DNA of 64,000 bases from Parelaphostrongylus tenuis (lineage: Eukaryota; Nematoda; Chromadorea; Rhabditida; Metastrongylidae), in NCBI GenBank assembly GCA_019055375.1, contig JAHQIW010007284.1, positions 124,001-188,000 on the forward strand. The letters run 5' to 3'. A program made the position numbers and the translations under genes. This document shows, one piece after another, positions 25,164 to 36,431 of the stretch (position 1 is the stretch's first letter; the number at the start of each line of letters is the position of its first letter). The notes under the pieces were generated by a model. The model did not search any database, was not told the origin of the DNA, and saw nothing but the letters and a program-made list of their open reading frames with translations.

Positions 25164-25180
25164 GGGGGGGGGGGGGGGGC
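25164..25180 (+). repeat. Poly-G run
   Basis: About 17 consecutive G; possible quadruplex or sequencing hard spot. Confidence 0.95.
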
Positions 25181-25184
25181 AGTG

Positions 25185-25475
25185 AAGTGGTTAGTGATTC
25201 GGTGTATCAGGAAGCAAAGCAGCGCTCGTTCAATCCGTCTCGCCAACACTTTCTTCCAGTCAACCAACTGAACGCCTTAGGGAATGGATGCCTTAGCTCG
25301 GCTACCTCCAAGACTACAAGGACAGTTCTCTCGTTCATCATTCTAAGAGACGACATTCTCAAGCGGAGCAGCCGAAGCAACGCGTGAATTCGTTGAAGAC
25401 CTCTACAGGACGAGTCTGAGGGACGCGGTCGAATTCAGAGGATGCTGGGATCAGCACAATAACGTTGCCATCATA
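25185..25475 (+). repeat. Dispersed repeat pair, copy 1
   Basis: GTGGTTAGTGATTCG near the start and CTGGGATC(A/C)GCAC near the end match 58415-58660 over a similar length. The copy has an open frame with no recognised domain. Confidence 0.45.
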
Positions 25476-26389
25476 AATTGCTTTTTAAAAAAAGTAAAAA
25501 ATAATAATAAATACTCGACGGAAGCAAAACGGCTGCCGCGCCCGACGGACAACTAACAGCACGCATCGCGAAACGCCACGCAAATGCACGCGGCAATATT
25601 TAGCAGTCGAGCGCGTTTCCTACCATAGACACTTGCCTATGGTAAAATCTTTATGATTTTTTCTAATTGAAAACAAAAATCTTTAGAAAAACTACTTAAT
25701 GAAACGTAATCAATTTCAACTGCTGTCACCACTACTTTAAAAATTTCAAAAAAATATCTAGTTTTTGAAGAGTTATTTTGCGCTTAGCGTTTAAGATCCA
25801 AATTAAAGTATCTGAAAAGGTTTTTTCTCATACGATCGAAGCTGATACGAATGATCCCTCGTATTCTTGAAGTGATAGCACCGTCAGTTCTTTTAGAAAA
25901 GTGTGATCTGATCGCTTATGTAATGAGGCTTGATTTGCTGAAGATCAAAACTGGTCAGGCAAGCCCCTCGGCGCAATTGAAAGTAGATCAAATCTTCAAA
26001 TTATTGTCTTCTGTCGTATGACAGGTGTAAAAAGCCTTCATTAACAATAATATCTCATCAAAAAACGATGTCAATTTGCCAGTTGATTGAATTTGACCCA
26101 AAAAATCAACAGAGAATGAAGACGCGCGCCGATTTGTTATTTTTGAGTGACGAAAATAAATGTATTTTGTTAGTTATCACATGTTGATAAAGCAATTTAT
26201 GACGTAAACAGACAAAAAAAAATTATGAGACTAAAACTCTGCATTTTTTCTCCTCAAAGGTGCATCCGATTCCATAGCAGCGAAGACTTCAACATCCTTC
26301 TAGAGTTCAATTCACACCCAGTACTTCAGCAATCATAAGCAGAAAAATCGACACAATATAGAACAAGCAGGTTAGATAAAATAGGAAGA

Positions 26390-26940
26390 GAAAGGAAAAG
26401 AGGGAGAGGAAGGGAGAGAGGGAGAGGGGTAGAGAGAGAAGGAAGAGAGGCAGATGGGTAGAGAGAAAGGGAAGCGGGGAGAAGGAGAGAGAGTTAGAGA
26501 GTTTCAGCTTTTTCACATGATGATACCAACAATGCTTAGCAGCTGTTAAAAGAAGTCGAGTCGAGTAGGAAGAGAGAGGAAAAGATGGAGAGGAAGGGAG
26601 AAAGGGAGAGAGGGAGAGAGAGAGAAGGAAGAGAGGCAGATAGGTAGAGAGAAAGGGAAGCGGGGAGAGGGAGAGAGAGTTAGAGAGTTTCAGCTTTTTC
26701 ACATGATCATACCAACAATGTTTAGCAGCTGCTGAAAGAAGTCGTCGAGTAGGAAGAGAGAGGAAAAGAGGTACAGAAAGGGAGAGAGGGAGAGAGGGAG
26801 AAAGAGAGAGAAGGAAGAGAGACAGATGGGTAGAGACAAGGGGAAGCGGGGAGAGGGAGATAGAGTTAGAGAGCTTCAGCTTTTTCACATATCATACCAA
26901 CAATGTTTAGCAGCTGTTAGAAGAAGTCGAGTGGAGTAGT
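26390..26940 (+). repeat. Purine-rich tandem repeat, ~186-bp unit, three copies
   Basis: The anchor TTCAGCTTTTTCACAT recurs at about 26502, 26689 and 26874 (spacing 187 and 185). Each unit has a long GA-rich tract (GGGAGAGAGGGAGAG) and a unique part with CATACCAACAATG and TTAGCAGCTG. The strand asymmetry is extreme, so triplex or other non-B structure is possible. Confidence 0.85.
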
Positions 26941-27234
26941 GTGATGTGTACGATGAATGCTTGTCATCCGTAATTTCTCTCTTACGACGCCCTCCTCCTA
27001 GAAGTGAGGTCGAGGTATCGACAACACGTGACGAAACAACAATAAAAAGAGAAAAACGGATAAGAAAGCAAGATCAAAGATTATCGCCAACGGGTTCTTA
27101 TGTGGCTCTTTCTAAGATTCAAGCTGATTGATCCATCTAGACTTGAGCTGCACCCAAGAAAAATCCTCATTGAAGCAAAACTGGATCGAGATGGAGACGT
27201 TGTGGATCGCCTCAATTCCGCTCTGCGCTGCTGA
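26938..27234 (+). CDS. Candidate C-terminal exon(s), two overlapping frames, unrecognised
   Basis: After AGTAG at 26938 the frame reads CDVYDECLSSVISLLRRPPP and on to PTGSYVALSKIQAD-stop (27131). The +1 frame then carries KLIDPSRLELHPRKILIEAK and ends DVVDRLNSALRC-stop (27234), which also looks coding. A single-base shift near 27125 would join them, so this may be one exon with an indel or a decayed exon. The family is unknown. It lies against the end of the purine-rich tandem repeat. Confidence 0.35.
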
Positions 27235-27827
27235 AGATTTCGATTGCGGTAGACAGAAATCACATCGGTTGAATTGTCGCCAGTGAAAGATAATTTAGTG
27301 TTTAATTTGACATTGACTGACTTTTGAGCTGTTTTCAGATTCCTTATAGGATCTGCTTGAGTTCCAGAACTACCTATAAAGTTGAAAGCGATGAAGAATA
27401 GATAATAAGAAAAAGAAGAGAAAGAAGAGAAATATTTCTACTCGTGTTCATAGCACGACTCCCTCTGACAAACACACTGTTTCAAAGAAAATCACAAGAT
27501 AAAAGTAAAATAAGAACAGGCAGCGAATAAGAGAAAATTCAAACATTAAGAAGTAGGAAACGAATTAAGATTAGGAAGATCAAGAGAAAGCAAAAAGAAA
27601 AACATATCGTGAATGCTAGGTAAAATCGGCAAAAAAAATGGAAAGAAGCCGTAGCTGGTATGTGCCAACCGATGAGAAATTTTCGTGCCACGACGCTACG
27701 ATGTAGTGAAATTTTTAAATCACATTTTTACAAATACAAATTACAAAATTACACATTTTTTTAAAAACAGTCAATCCATGGTTCAATTTTGTTCTACCAG
27801 CCGAAATCCATCGATTGAGAAGTGGTG

Positions 27828-27864
27828 ATGGCACAGTGTCATTGGGCACTTTGCCATCACCACA
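27828..27864. repeat. Short imperfect palindrome
   Basis: GTGATGGCACAGTG is followed after a short spacer by CACTTTGCCATCAC. It sits just upstream of the 27.9-kb hammerhead-like motif and corresponds to the position where the intronic copy has a TAACACAACG-type sequence. Confidence 0.6.
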
Positions 27865-27904
27865 TACGCTTCCCTCCTTGCTACAATGCAGGGCTTAATG
27901 TGGG

Positions 27905-27976
27905 GCGTGGGTCACTGACGAGGAGAGCGAGACCTCCGAAACACCGCTGCATGTTCATGGCGTACCGACCTCGTTT
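27905..27976 (+). ncRNA. Hammerhead-like motif with intact core boxes
   Basis: CUGACGA (27915-27921) and GAAAC (27938-27942) are both intact and are separated by stem II GGAG/CUCC. Stem III is longer than in the relatives (CGC..CAUG/CAUG..GCG) and ends GUA. Stem I is weak (GGUC/GACC with unpaired bases). The upstream sequence matches the arms of the element in the methyltransferase intron. Confidence 0.5.
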
Positions 27977-28931
27977 AGGCTTTAGACATTCTTTTTTTTA
28001 TATTATTTCAAATTACGGTTGAAACTAGGCTGATCCATAGTTCTAAATAAATTTTGAGAATATTATGAAGAACAGCTCCAGATCACTGGTAGGATTTCGT
28101 TTTTTTTTTGTTTACCTATTCTTTTCGAGTAAACAATGGAAGATTATTCCGGTGAACATTCAAAAGCTTCTGAGATATAACATGTAGAATGATGCATGAA
28201 GAAAAAAGAAATATAGCGAAGACACAAAGAGATGAACTGATCGCCACATTGAAACCAATGAGTATGAATTTCTTACGATTTTCAAAATGAAGATTTGATC
28301 ACTGGACACCATCAATCATCAGCGATCTGTTTACGAAGAGAGAAACGCATCGTGATGTATGTGACCCAGCACAACTGCATGAGGTAGGAAAATGGTGAAT
28401 GTCCTAATTGTTTCTGCTTCAAATACTTGGGGCACTTTTAATCAACCTCCAACAGAATACTGTTTTCTAACGATTCTGCCTAGGCTATTTTAATACGTGG
28501 CTAGATGAAGCTATAGAAAAGGATGTGAAACGATTTTGTGCACCTCATCTATTACTATGGTTCTGGCCTTTTACTCGTCCTTAAATGCCACGCGGGTCTT
28601 AGGACGGTTGTTGCCCGTTCTTCTGCGGATGCGGGATCAAGTTAATAATTTATCCAGTAACAACAGTATTATACCAGAGAGCGGTTGGTGATATACGACT
28701 ATTGAGTGTCTGGTGTGAGTACAACGAAATGGTTCGTCTAAGACGAACAACCCAAAAGAACAAATGTTACAATAACGATACTAAACAATATGTACAAAGT
28801 CAATGGCATTGATTTATGCCCCTATCAATTGATTATGCCGAGGTTTATAGAAAGTCGAACTTTTGAATTCGTGCAATAAATCATGTGGGGTTCGCCACCA
28901 CGGATAAAGCGCGCAGTCCCACATTTAATCA

Positions 28932-28949
28932 CCCCCCCCCCCCCCCCCT
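28932..28949 (+). repeat. Poly-C run
   Basis: About 18 consecutive C in the centre of the large foldback element. Confidence 0.95.
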
Positions 28950-28970
28950 TTGTACATAGTTTTCCTAACC

Positions 28971-29175
28971 TTCAGTGGCAATAACCCAATGTTTGCTTCC
29001 ACCGGTGAACTTCACGATGACCACATGGAATATACAAGACATCCACATTCCATATAAAGTGATCGTGCCCCACATCCGCTACAGTACTTACGAAAAGTTC
29101 GAGAACGATGACCCAGCATCGGCGCCGGTGCCCTCAGATCCCTCCGTCACTCTTGCTACTGTTCTGATTTTGTGA
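28971..29175 (+). CDS. Candidate lone terminal exon in the foldback centre, unrecognised
   Basis: After a plausible acceptor (CCTAACCTTCAG, ending 28972 or so) an open frame reads AITQCLLPPVNFTMTTWNIQ, then DIHIPYKVIVPHIRYSTYEK, and ends DPSVTLATVLIL-stop. Codon choice is C/G-rich at third positions (TTC GAG AAC GAT GAC), unlike the surrounding AT-rich DNA. I do not recognise the product; the hydrophobic C-terminus could be a lipid-anchor signal. It may be a captured host exon. Confidence 0.35.
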
Positions 29176-30110
29176 GGTCGCGTATCTATTGTTACTTCCT
29201 CTTTGTTACTGACTCAGCGTTTAGTGATCCTGCTATCTTGTTGGTTCAATCACTCGTTCATTATCTTGTCATTGCTCTTGATATGAATGCCGAATCTCAG
29301 TCTCTGAGCACGTGAGAAGAAATGGCTTCCTGTTACGTAATCTACCCGTGGCGTCAGGACTTTGTACATATTGTTTAGTATCGTTATTGTAACATTTGTT
29401 CTTTTGGCTTGTTCGTCTTAGACGAACCATTTCGTTGTACTCACACCAGACACTCACTAGTCGTATATCACCAACCGCTCTCTGGTATAATACTGTTGTT
29501 ACTGGATAAATTATTAACTAGATCCCGCATCCGCAGAAGAACGGGCAACAACCGTCCTAAGACCCGCGTGGCATTTAGGACGAGTAAAAGACCAGAACCA
29601 TAGTAATAGATGAGGTGCACAAAATCGTTTCACATCCTTTTCTATAGCTTCATCTAGCCACGTATTAAAATAGCCTAGGCAGAATCGTTAGAAAACAGTA
29701 TTCTCTTGGAGGTTGATTAAAAGTGCCCAAGTATTTGAAGCAGAAACAATTAGGAGATTCACCATTTTCCTACCTCATGCAGTTGTGCTGGGTCACATAC
29801 ATCACGATGCGTTTCTCTCTTCGTAAACAGATCGCTGATGATTGATGGAGTCCAGTGATCAAATCTTCATTTTGAAAATCGTAAGAAATTCATACTCATT
29901 GGTTTCAATGTGGCGATCAGTTCATCTCTTTGTGTCTTCGCTATATTTCTTTTTTCTTCATGCATCATTCTACATGTTATATCTCAGAAGCTCTTGAATA
30001 TTCACCGGAATAATCTTCCAATGTTTACTCGAAAAGAATAGGTAAACAAAAAGACGAGACCCTACCAGTGATCTGTGTAGATTAAAATGGTCTCTACGAC
30101 TGGTAAACGT

Positions 30111-30390
30111 TTATTCTAGGCTAGGATGTGTTGCTTTAAGAATATAAGCTGATATCGAATCATTTATACTCTCTAATACAAGTGGCAAAGCGATAGAGTG
30201 CTGTTCATATAGTGTCCGGCACATTTGATGAAAAATTTTCCAATGAGTGAGCGTTGCTGGTTCAACAAACACAAATGTGTGTAACGTTTTGCCGGTGAAT
30301 ATTGCTTTGGACTCATACATATCGCTGATGTTGAAAAATGCAGCCGCTGTTGGGCGCAAATCGGCCAATTGTTCCACACTTTTCTCTCTA
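30111..30390 (-). CDS. Candidate terminal exon, unrecognised
   Basis: The minus-strand open frame runs from VEQLADLRPTAAAFFNISDM through KTLHTFVFVEPATLTHWKIF to LKATHPSLE-stop. Balanced amino-acid composition and length suggest coding. A possible acceptor (AGAGAAAAG) is weak. It begins 36 bp outside the right arm of the foldback element. Product unknown. Confidence 0.35.
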
Positions 30391-30837
30391 AATAATTAGG
30401 ATAACATGAAGATGGTATAAAGTTTTATTCAGCTGACTCTTCGACGTTTACGCCTTCTTTACAGCCGAGTCGATAGTTCAAACTCGCTACCTTTTTAGGT
30501 GTTGATTGATCCTTGTCGCGTTGAGTGAACCCGTCGGCTGCTTTTTCGTTGCAATACATCCTCTAAGGCGGTATTCTAGATTAGCTGGCGCATACTTCAA
30601 AACAAGTGAAAAAGCAAAATGCGTCAAAGTACAGTATGTTACTTTATGTTACGTATTGTTTTATCCAAGACATTGTGGATGTAGTTTTGCAACTTCGAGA
30701 GGGCAGAATTTATGGACGTCATTCCATTAAAGGGATCACTCTCGTCAACCAGACTCCTTGGCACGTTCACGATCGGTCAGAAAGGTCGGCAAGGTGGCAG
30801 GTTGCACCTGAATTGCACTCAAAAAATCAGTAACCAC

Positions 30838-31100
30838 GAAGGTATTTAGAGATGCACTTCGGTACACACGTGATCGATGGTTTGATCCTGCGTCTACGAT
30901 TAACCTGGGGTCGGTGAATTGATATCAGACTTGTCTGAGAAGATACCAGCACTGCTTCATCAAATTGGTAGACCACCGAAAGTCACCGTGATGGCCGGAT
31001 ATGTATTCGACAATTCTGACGGTTCCGGGTCAAAATGAATGCATGGTGCGTCACCCAGGAATTAATCAACGCTGCGAGCCTTATCTTTTCATTCTATTTT
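30838..31100 (+). mobile_element. tRNA-derived SINE, diverged copy
   Basis: TTTAGAGATGC and a GGTTTGATCC box B-like segment, then ACTTGTCTGAGAAGAT, TGAATGCATGG and an AGCCTTATCTTTT end. Confidence 0.65.
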
Positions 31101-32626
31101 GAAAAACGATGCAGTGCTTTCTTCAGATCGGTAATATGGTGCTAACCTCAAAACTCTCCAAAAAGACTTTTTATTCACTGCAAGATAGCTCAGATTGTCT
31201 AATCAGAGTTAGATCAGTCTCATTACTGGTCACACTTGGTGTGTTTGTCCATGACATCAGATGATGAGATTGCGCGTGACAGGTAATTAAATGAAGGTTA
31301 GTCATTGTAAACATTGACGTCTTGAAGGCATTACTGAGACACAATCAGTGACTCTGCTGCATGGATGATATCGACACCTTGTCCTAGATTCTACAAGTCT
31401 ATTAGGAATACTATTCTTTTTGTCTTAACCTCTGGTAAAAATGAAAAGCATTTGAGACTGTTGAAATGAATCTAATCCTAACCGCACTCGTATCAAGGGT
31501 AGACCTGTCCTATATAAGAACTTAGGCTAATTGCAATCGTAGCTACAGCTCAAAATACAACTCTTTTAATGACCCGCTTACCTTTAAAATCGGAAGAGCT
31601 TAGCCAAGACGATATTGGTCAGCTGATGGAAAGACGACAGGAAGCTGAGTTGTGGTGATCGACTGAAGTAGGAAGGACATTCGTTTCATTTGCAAATCAT
31701 TGTCAAATTCTCATTATGCCTGTGACTTGCCATCTTCTTCAAGAAGAAGCTGTGAAACAGGGATGATAAACAATGGGCTCAAACGGGAGAAGCATTGAAC
31801 CGTGCATAAATAGGTGGATAAAAAAATTCTTAAATATGGAGTTAAACAACTCAGAATGAATGAACCGCCGACCACAGATCACCTCATGACTATACCCCTG
31901 TACTCAAAGAATAAACAGCACGAAAGAGACAGCAGGGGATATGTATGCAGCTTTCTATGAAAGCTTTCGACCAGCTAACGAACCACGAAAATGAGTGCTC
32001 GTTTTTTCGATTAAACAGTCATTCCAAAACTCAGTGAAGGAGCCAGCCTGCGTGAGCAGATATTTCAATCATGTCAAATGTCCTGCGCATCATCCACAGA
32101 GCGCGTGAGATATCTTTTGATTCCAACAGCACACTAAATGCCTAGCTGGATTGCAGAGCATAGATCGAAAGCTAATTTACAAAGAATTGAGAATATTCAG
32201 TGAGGCACTGTCGGGCAAATAAGCGACGGATATTGAAACGGTAAGAAGTGTGGAATGACCTACGAGAATGTAAAAGTTATTTGAAACAACACCCATCACT
32301 ATCTCGCCGTCGTGATTCTAGCCAGAACCAACCAGCTGCATGTGTAGCTAGGAACGCTCTATAGATCAAAATAAAACCTCGCCCGTGCCGCCATACTCAG
32401 AGTAAACTGCGCATCGTGTGGCTACGGTACGAGTGAAAACCCTGCTACGCTCACAATTCTCGTGCTCTTCAATCATTTGAGTATCCAAGTAAGCACATTT
32501 CTATTACTATTATACTCAGTGATTTGAAGAAACCTAGATTAGGCATGTTCTATTCAAATATCTGGGGCATGCAAAAAATGTAAAACAGAAAAATGCTAAC
32601 GGGTGATTTTGTTATTTCCTTTCTAC
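31101..32626. other. No supported gene
   Basis: Fragmented frames with a faint retroelement-like look around 32.2-32.4 kb; nothing I can assign. Confidence 0.4.
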
Positions 32627-34420
32627 AATCCTTTGCGGCTGGCGCCATTTTCGGCTGCCGGGCGGCTCGGACGGCTATGAAGAGAGGCTGCCGGATCCTG
32701 CTTCATGGCTAATGTGGTAGTCGTCTAATGAAAATCAAATTTATACTTTTTTGTCAGCAAATTAAGTTGCTGTGCCAAAAGTGGTCATATATGATGGAAC
32801 AGAATTCAATAAGGTTATTTTTTATCAGAAGTAACGTGATTGCTCCACATATTTCCACATTTTCGAAGGAAAAGCCAAAGTACTTATGAAAAGAGCCATT
32901 TCCAGAACCTTTATCGAACATTTCCATGATATTTTATTAACAGCTACCCCAATTCAATCGAAGCATCTTGTATTTCTTTCAGCTTTTATACTTACCATAA
33001 AGTACATAAAATTCACCATAATGACTAAAAATTGGGAAACAAGTGAACAGTTCTTCAAAAACAGTGCTGCTTATCGCATAACATTTCACCTTCATCGATA
33101 ATTTTCAACATTTTCTTGATTATTAGTGCACTCCACATCCTCATTTTTCATATAAATGCGTAATTTCCTTCGAATTCTTTACTCATTGCTATGGTAATGA
33201 AAAGAAGAGATGGAGGTGTAGCGGTTCCTTTCCGTCATCCCCACCCTATTTGAGCCCTTTAGTAAAAATGTATTCTTTATTTCTGAAAACTTTTTTGGCA
33301 ACTGTTCAATAACTATAATCAAGTGAATTTAGGATCGCCTTATTCTATCTCTTCAAAATGCTTATTTTTTGGCTATAACAGTGGAAAATAGATTATGTTT
33401 CACATTCAAGCATTTCTCGCCGAACAGAGTCTTTTTCGTAAGTAATTTGTTATAATTAGATAGGGGAAATCTTGAAAACTTCAAGGGTGTATTTGTTTTT
33501 CTGAAAAAACTCCTTGGAGCGCAGTAACAGTCAAAAGAAGATTAGATTTTCGCAAATTCGGATCTTTTCCGATGCCCGCATGCTGTTTTAACCTCTTGAG
33601 AAAAGGCGTTTTCTAATTCTTTTGAGAGATCTACAAACTGCTTAATAGTTGCAATCTTGTCAATTTTAAAGGTAGGCCTTACTGTCAAAATGGCTATTAA
33701 TGTGCTCCCACATTTGAATAAATAATCTTCTACATTCAAGTTCCTAGCTGAACAAGCTTTCCGTTAAACTCTTGAAAATGTTTGATAGCTAAGTATAGGC
33801 TATTTCTTAGTATCTTGTCTATGAAGCAACTCTGTTACACTGTAGCACCCAAAGAATGCTTTCGCACTAAGGGTATGTTGCAAAAAGCGCGGTGACTTGA
33901 GGCCAGAGTCGTGAAATCCCACCTTTTCAAGGGCGAAATCCATCTTCTTTTGACTGTTACAGCGCTTCAAAGAATGCTTTACAAAAATCAATTACATTTT
34001 TGAAATCTTTGAAATTTGCGCTATCGAACGGTTGTTGATTAGCTTGTAGAGAATACTCTAGCGGTGAGAAATTGTTAAGTGTAAAATAAAATTTATTTCA
34101 ACTGTCACAGCGCAAAAAACAAGGCATTTGTAAAATAAAACATACTCTCAAAGTTCACTTGATCTAAGCTATCAAATGAATATCGAAAGTTCAATAAAAT
34201 AGATCTTTTCTAGGAAAAACCAAGGCTCACGCACAAGCCTTGAAATGCGGCAGCATGCGAGAGAAATTTTTTTCAAAAGTAAAGATTTTCAAGATAGCTG
34301 AAGCGTCATTCTGCTCAGAAATACGTTTACAAAAGTTCTACCAGTAATAACTGAAGTTTTTTTTAGCAAGAAAGTTTATAAGAATCGTAATCTAACTGCA
34401 TAATCTCAAAAATTCTTTAT
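32627..34420 (+). repeat. Long dispersed repeat, copy 1
   Basis: Shares ordered blocks with 61720-63990: GGCGCCATTTTCGGCTG, CTAATGTGGTAGT, AACCTTTA(T/C)CGAACATT, TTCAAGCATTTCTCGCCG, TAATTAGATAGGGGAAA and GGTCAAAAGAAGATTAGATTT. No terminal repeats or coding motif were recognised. Parts overlap the ~150-bp repeat family. Confidence 0.8.
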
Positions 34421-35165
34421 GAATTAGAAAAGTTGGGTCACTATTGTGAAGACACAATCTTTGACTTATTATTAGAACTCACTTTGGGTTGAAACAACAA
34501 GCTTGCTATAAAAATCATAATCTCTCAACTAACGATTGAATACAAAATATGAAGAAGATAGAAGAAATTTTTCAGTTACAGTTGAGAATTCAACCCTTTT
34601 CGTAAATTTATGATTTGTTGCTTTGAAAAACGAAAGATTATAGGCAGCATTAGCAATGATCTTGCTAAAATCATTCATACAAGAATCTCATCGGCGATAT
34701 TCTATCATTTTTCAGATGATCATGTTCTTCTGAGAACTTAAGTAACCTAAAAATTCTATTGAGCGAACACCACTCTTCGTAACCGTTCGAAAGGCGCTCC
34801 CAGCTGATGGTCATAATGACCCTCATCGTCCGCAAACGGATAAGCAATTTGAAAACTGCAGAACTTCTACTCGAGTGCTCATCCTTCTCTCAGCGGTGTC
34901 AACTGAGTCGTGTTAAAGATCAATAAAATTTCTTCTACCTACACCAAACTGCAATAAGAACAAAAACTGTAGTACTTGGGATTGCTCTACAGAAAGAAAT
35001 GTTAGAAGCAAACTGAGAATACTATACTAGAGCGTAGTACGAACATGGGCAACGCACGAACATAGACATATTTCGGGTTCATTACATATTCGTCGAGTGC
35101 GTAAATTCGCTCGTATCTCAGCAACCTCACACTAACGTCATTCGCACAAAATTAACTTTATATAA

Positions 35166-35464
35166 AGGATAAAAGGATAAAGTTCTCGGCGTTAACCAAT
35201 CCTTGAGAGATGCGCCATGCATTCGTTTTCAATTTATACTTCGTTTAAGGTGATTGAATGCATATCGTCCTTTACAATTACTCGCGGTGGGCTCCCAGTG
35301 AACCGAGTCAGTGCTGCTTATCTTCCCAGACAGTTCTGAGACCACTCTGGTACCAATATACAGACCCCGGAAGGATGGATGGCTTGGTGACCCATAAACG
35401 CGAGATCGAACCACTAACTTCGTGTGCGACGCAGAGCATCTCTAAACACTACGCCACATGCGCT
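35166..35464 (-). mobile_element. tRNA-derived SINE copy
   Basis: Clear minus-strand family member. Its tRNA-like end abuts a separate plus-strand tRNA-like half at 35467. Confidence 0.8.
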
Positions 35465-35466
35465 GT

Positions 35467-35505
35467 ACCTCGGTGGTATAGTGGTAACACGCGCCCACGG
35501 TATGG
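35467..35505 (+). other. tRNA-like 5' half
   Basis: ACCTCGGTGGTATAGTGGTA matches the acceptor and D-arm of the 45.7-kb tRNA-like sequence; no T-arm follows, so it is a fragment. Confidence 0.55.
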
Positions 35506-36199
35506 AACTTCATAGAACACATTTGAAAGTTTACTTAACAGCGCTTACTAGGAAGTTAATAAGTGGACTTGCAGTTGCTCCAGTAATCTAAAAGACTCCA
35601 TATGACCACAAATTAGTAAAACTGTCGTTCAAAACCATCAACAATACACAAAGCCTTAAGTGAAGCCTAAATCGAACTCATATGGATGTAGTTTCACATA
35701 AGTTATCACGTGTAGTAACACACTCTTGCAAACTTTCGCTAATTCGTGCTCCAAACGCACGAATGTCCAACGTATAGCTTGCTGAGTCTTGAAAATGGCA
35801 GCTGTATACTCACAGATAACATGCCAATCTCTTACGAAATGGCAGGACTTATTTATTGAGGAAACTCCTAACCGCCTTCAGTGCCTTTCCCAGTTACTTA
35901 GTTGCAGACTTTTTGGCCAATTTGGATCATAGAAATCGACGCAGCAGGATAAGGACTACATCTTAGGGGTGTACCTAGTCGTTTTTGGTCTGCGTTTAAT
36001 TCCCCTCCCCACCATTTGTGGACAAGCCACGTGGCCTGGCGACTAGCCGGCCAGAGGTTCTTCTATGATGGAGATCCGTGGATTCATGTACGTGAATTTA
36101 TTCGAGGAACTAACCATCTCAAAAGGCACTTAGAGGTAAAACGACGTAGACCATACTGACACTGGTTCGTAGTTTACAGAATAGCATCAAGCTATAACG

Positions 36200-36429
36200 A
36201 AAGCAAGTCAAAAGCATCCTATGTGGACTTATCTAAGCTCTTCAGAGATGACCTTACTTTGGAGAATGTCATATTGGAAATCACGTATCAGATAGAACAC
36301 GGTGAGATTCTGCCTAAGTTTACCACCAAGATCAATAACATTGATGTAACTTACAGCTCCAGAAGCGTCACACTCAACAGTGGACATGGGAGTCTCCTGA
36401 TGTACATGAAGTCTAATGTAGAAATATGA
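36200..36429 (+). CDS. Candidate exon or retroelement ORF fragment, unrecognised
   Basis: The open frame reads SKASYVDLSKLFRDDLTLEN, then ILEITYQIEHGEILPKFTTK, ending LLMYMKSNVEI-stop. Composition looks coding. It lies about 200 bp upstream of the hammerhead and 360 bp upstream of the PLE endonuclease remnant, so an element-encoded origin is possible but no known motif is visible. Confidence 0.3.
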
Positions 36430-36431
36430 GC

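Larger units (their letters stand above)
28079..30075. mobile_element. Large foldback element with ~720-bp near-identical inverted arms
   Basis: Arm 28079-28801 is repeated inverted at 29358-30075 with only scattered differences. The outer ends read CAGATCACTGGTAGG and its complement. The ~556-bp centre holds a C17-18 run and a coding-looking segment. The high arm identity implies recent origin or ongoing gene conversion. No transposase was recognised and no clear target duplication was seen outside the arms. Confidence 0.85.

Noticed and set aside
26307..26888. 193-codon Leu/Ser-rich minus-strand frame
   Set aside because: Open only because the ~186-bp purine-rich repeat lacks stops on that strand; its unit length is nearly a multiple of three.
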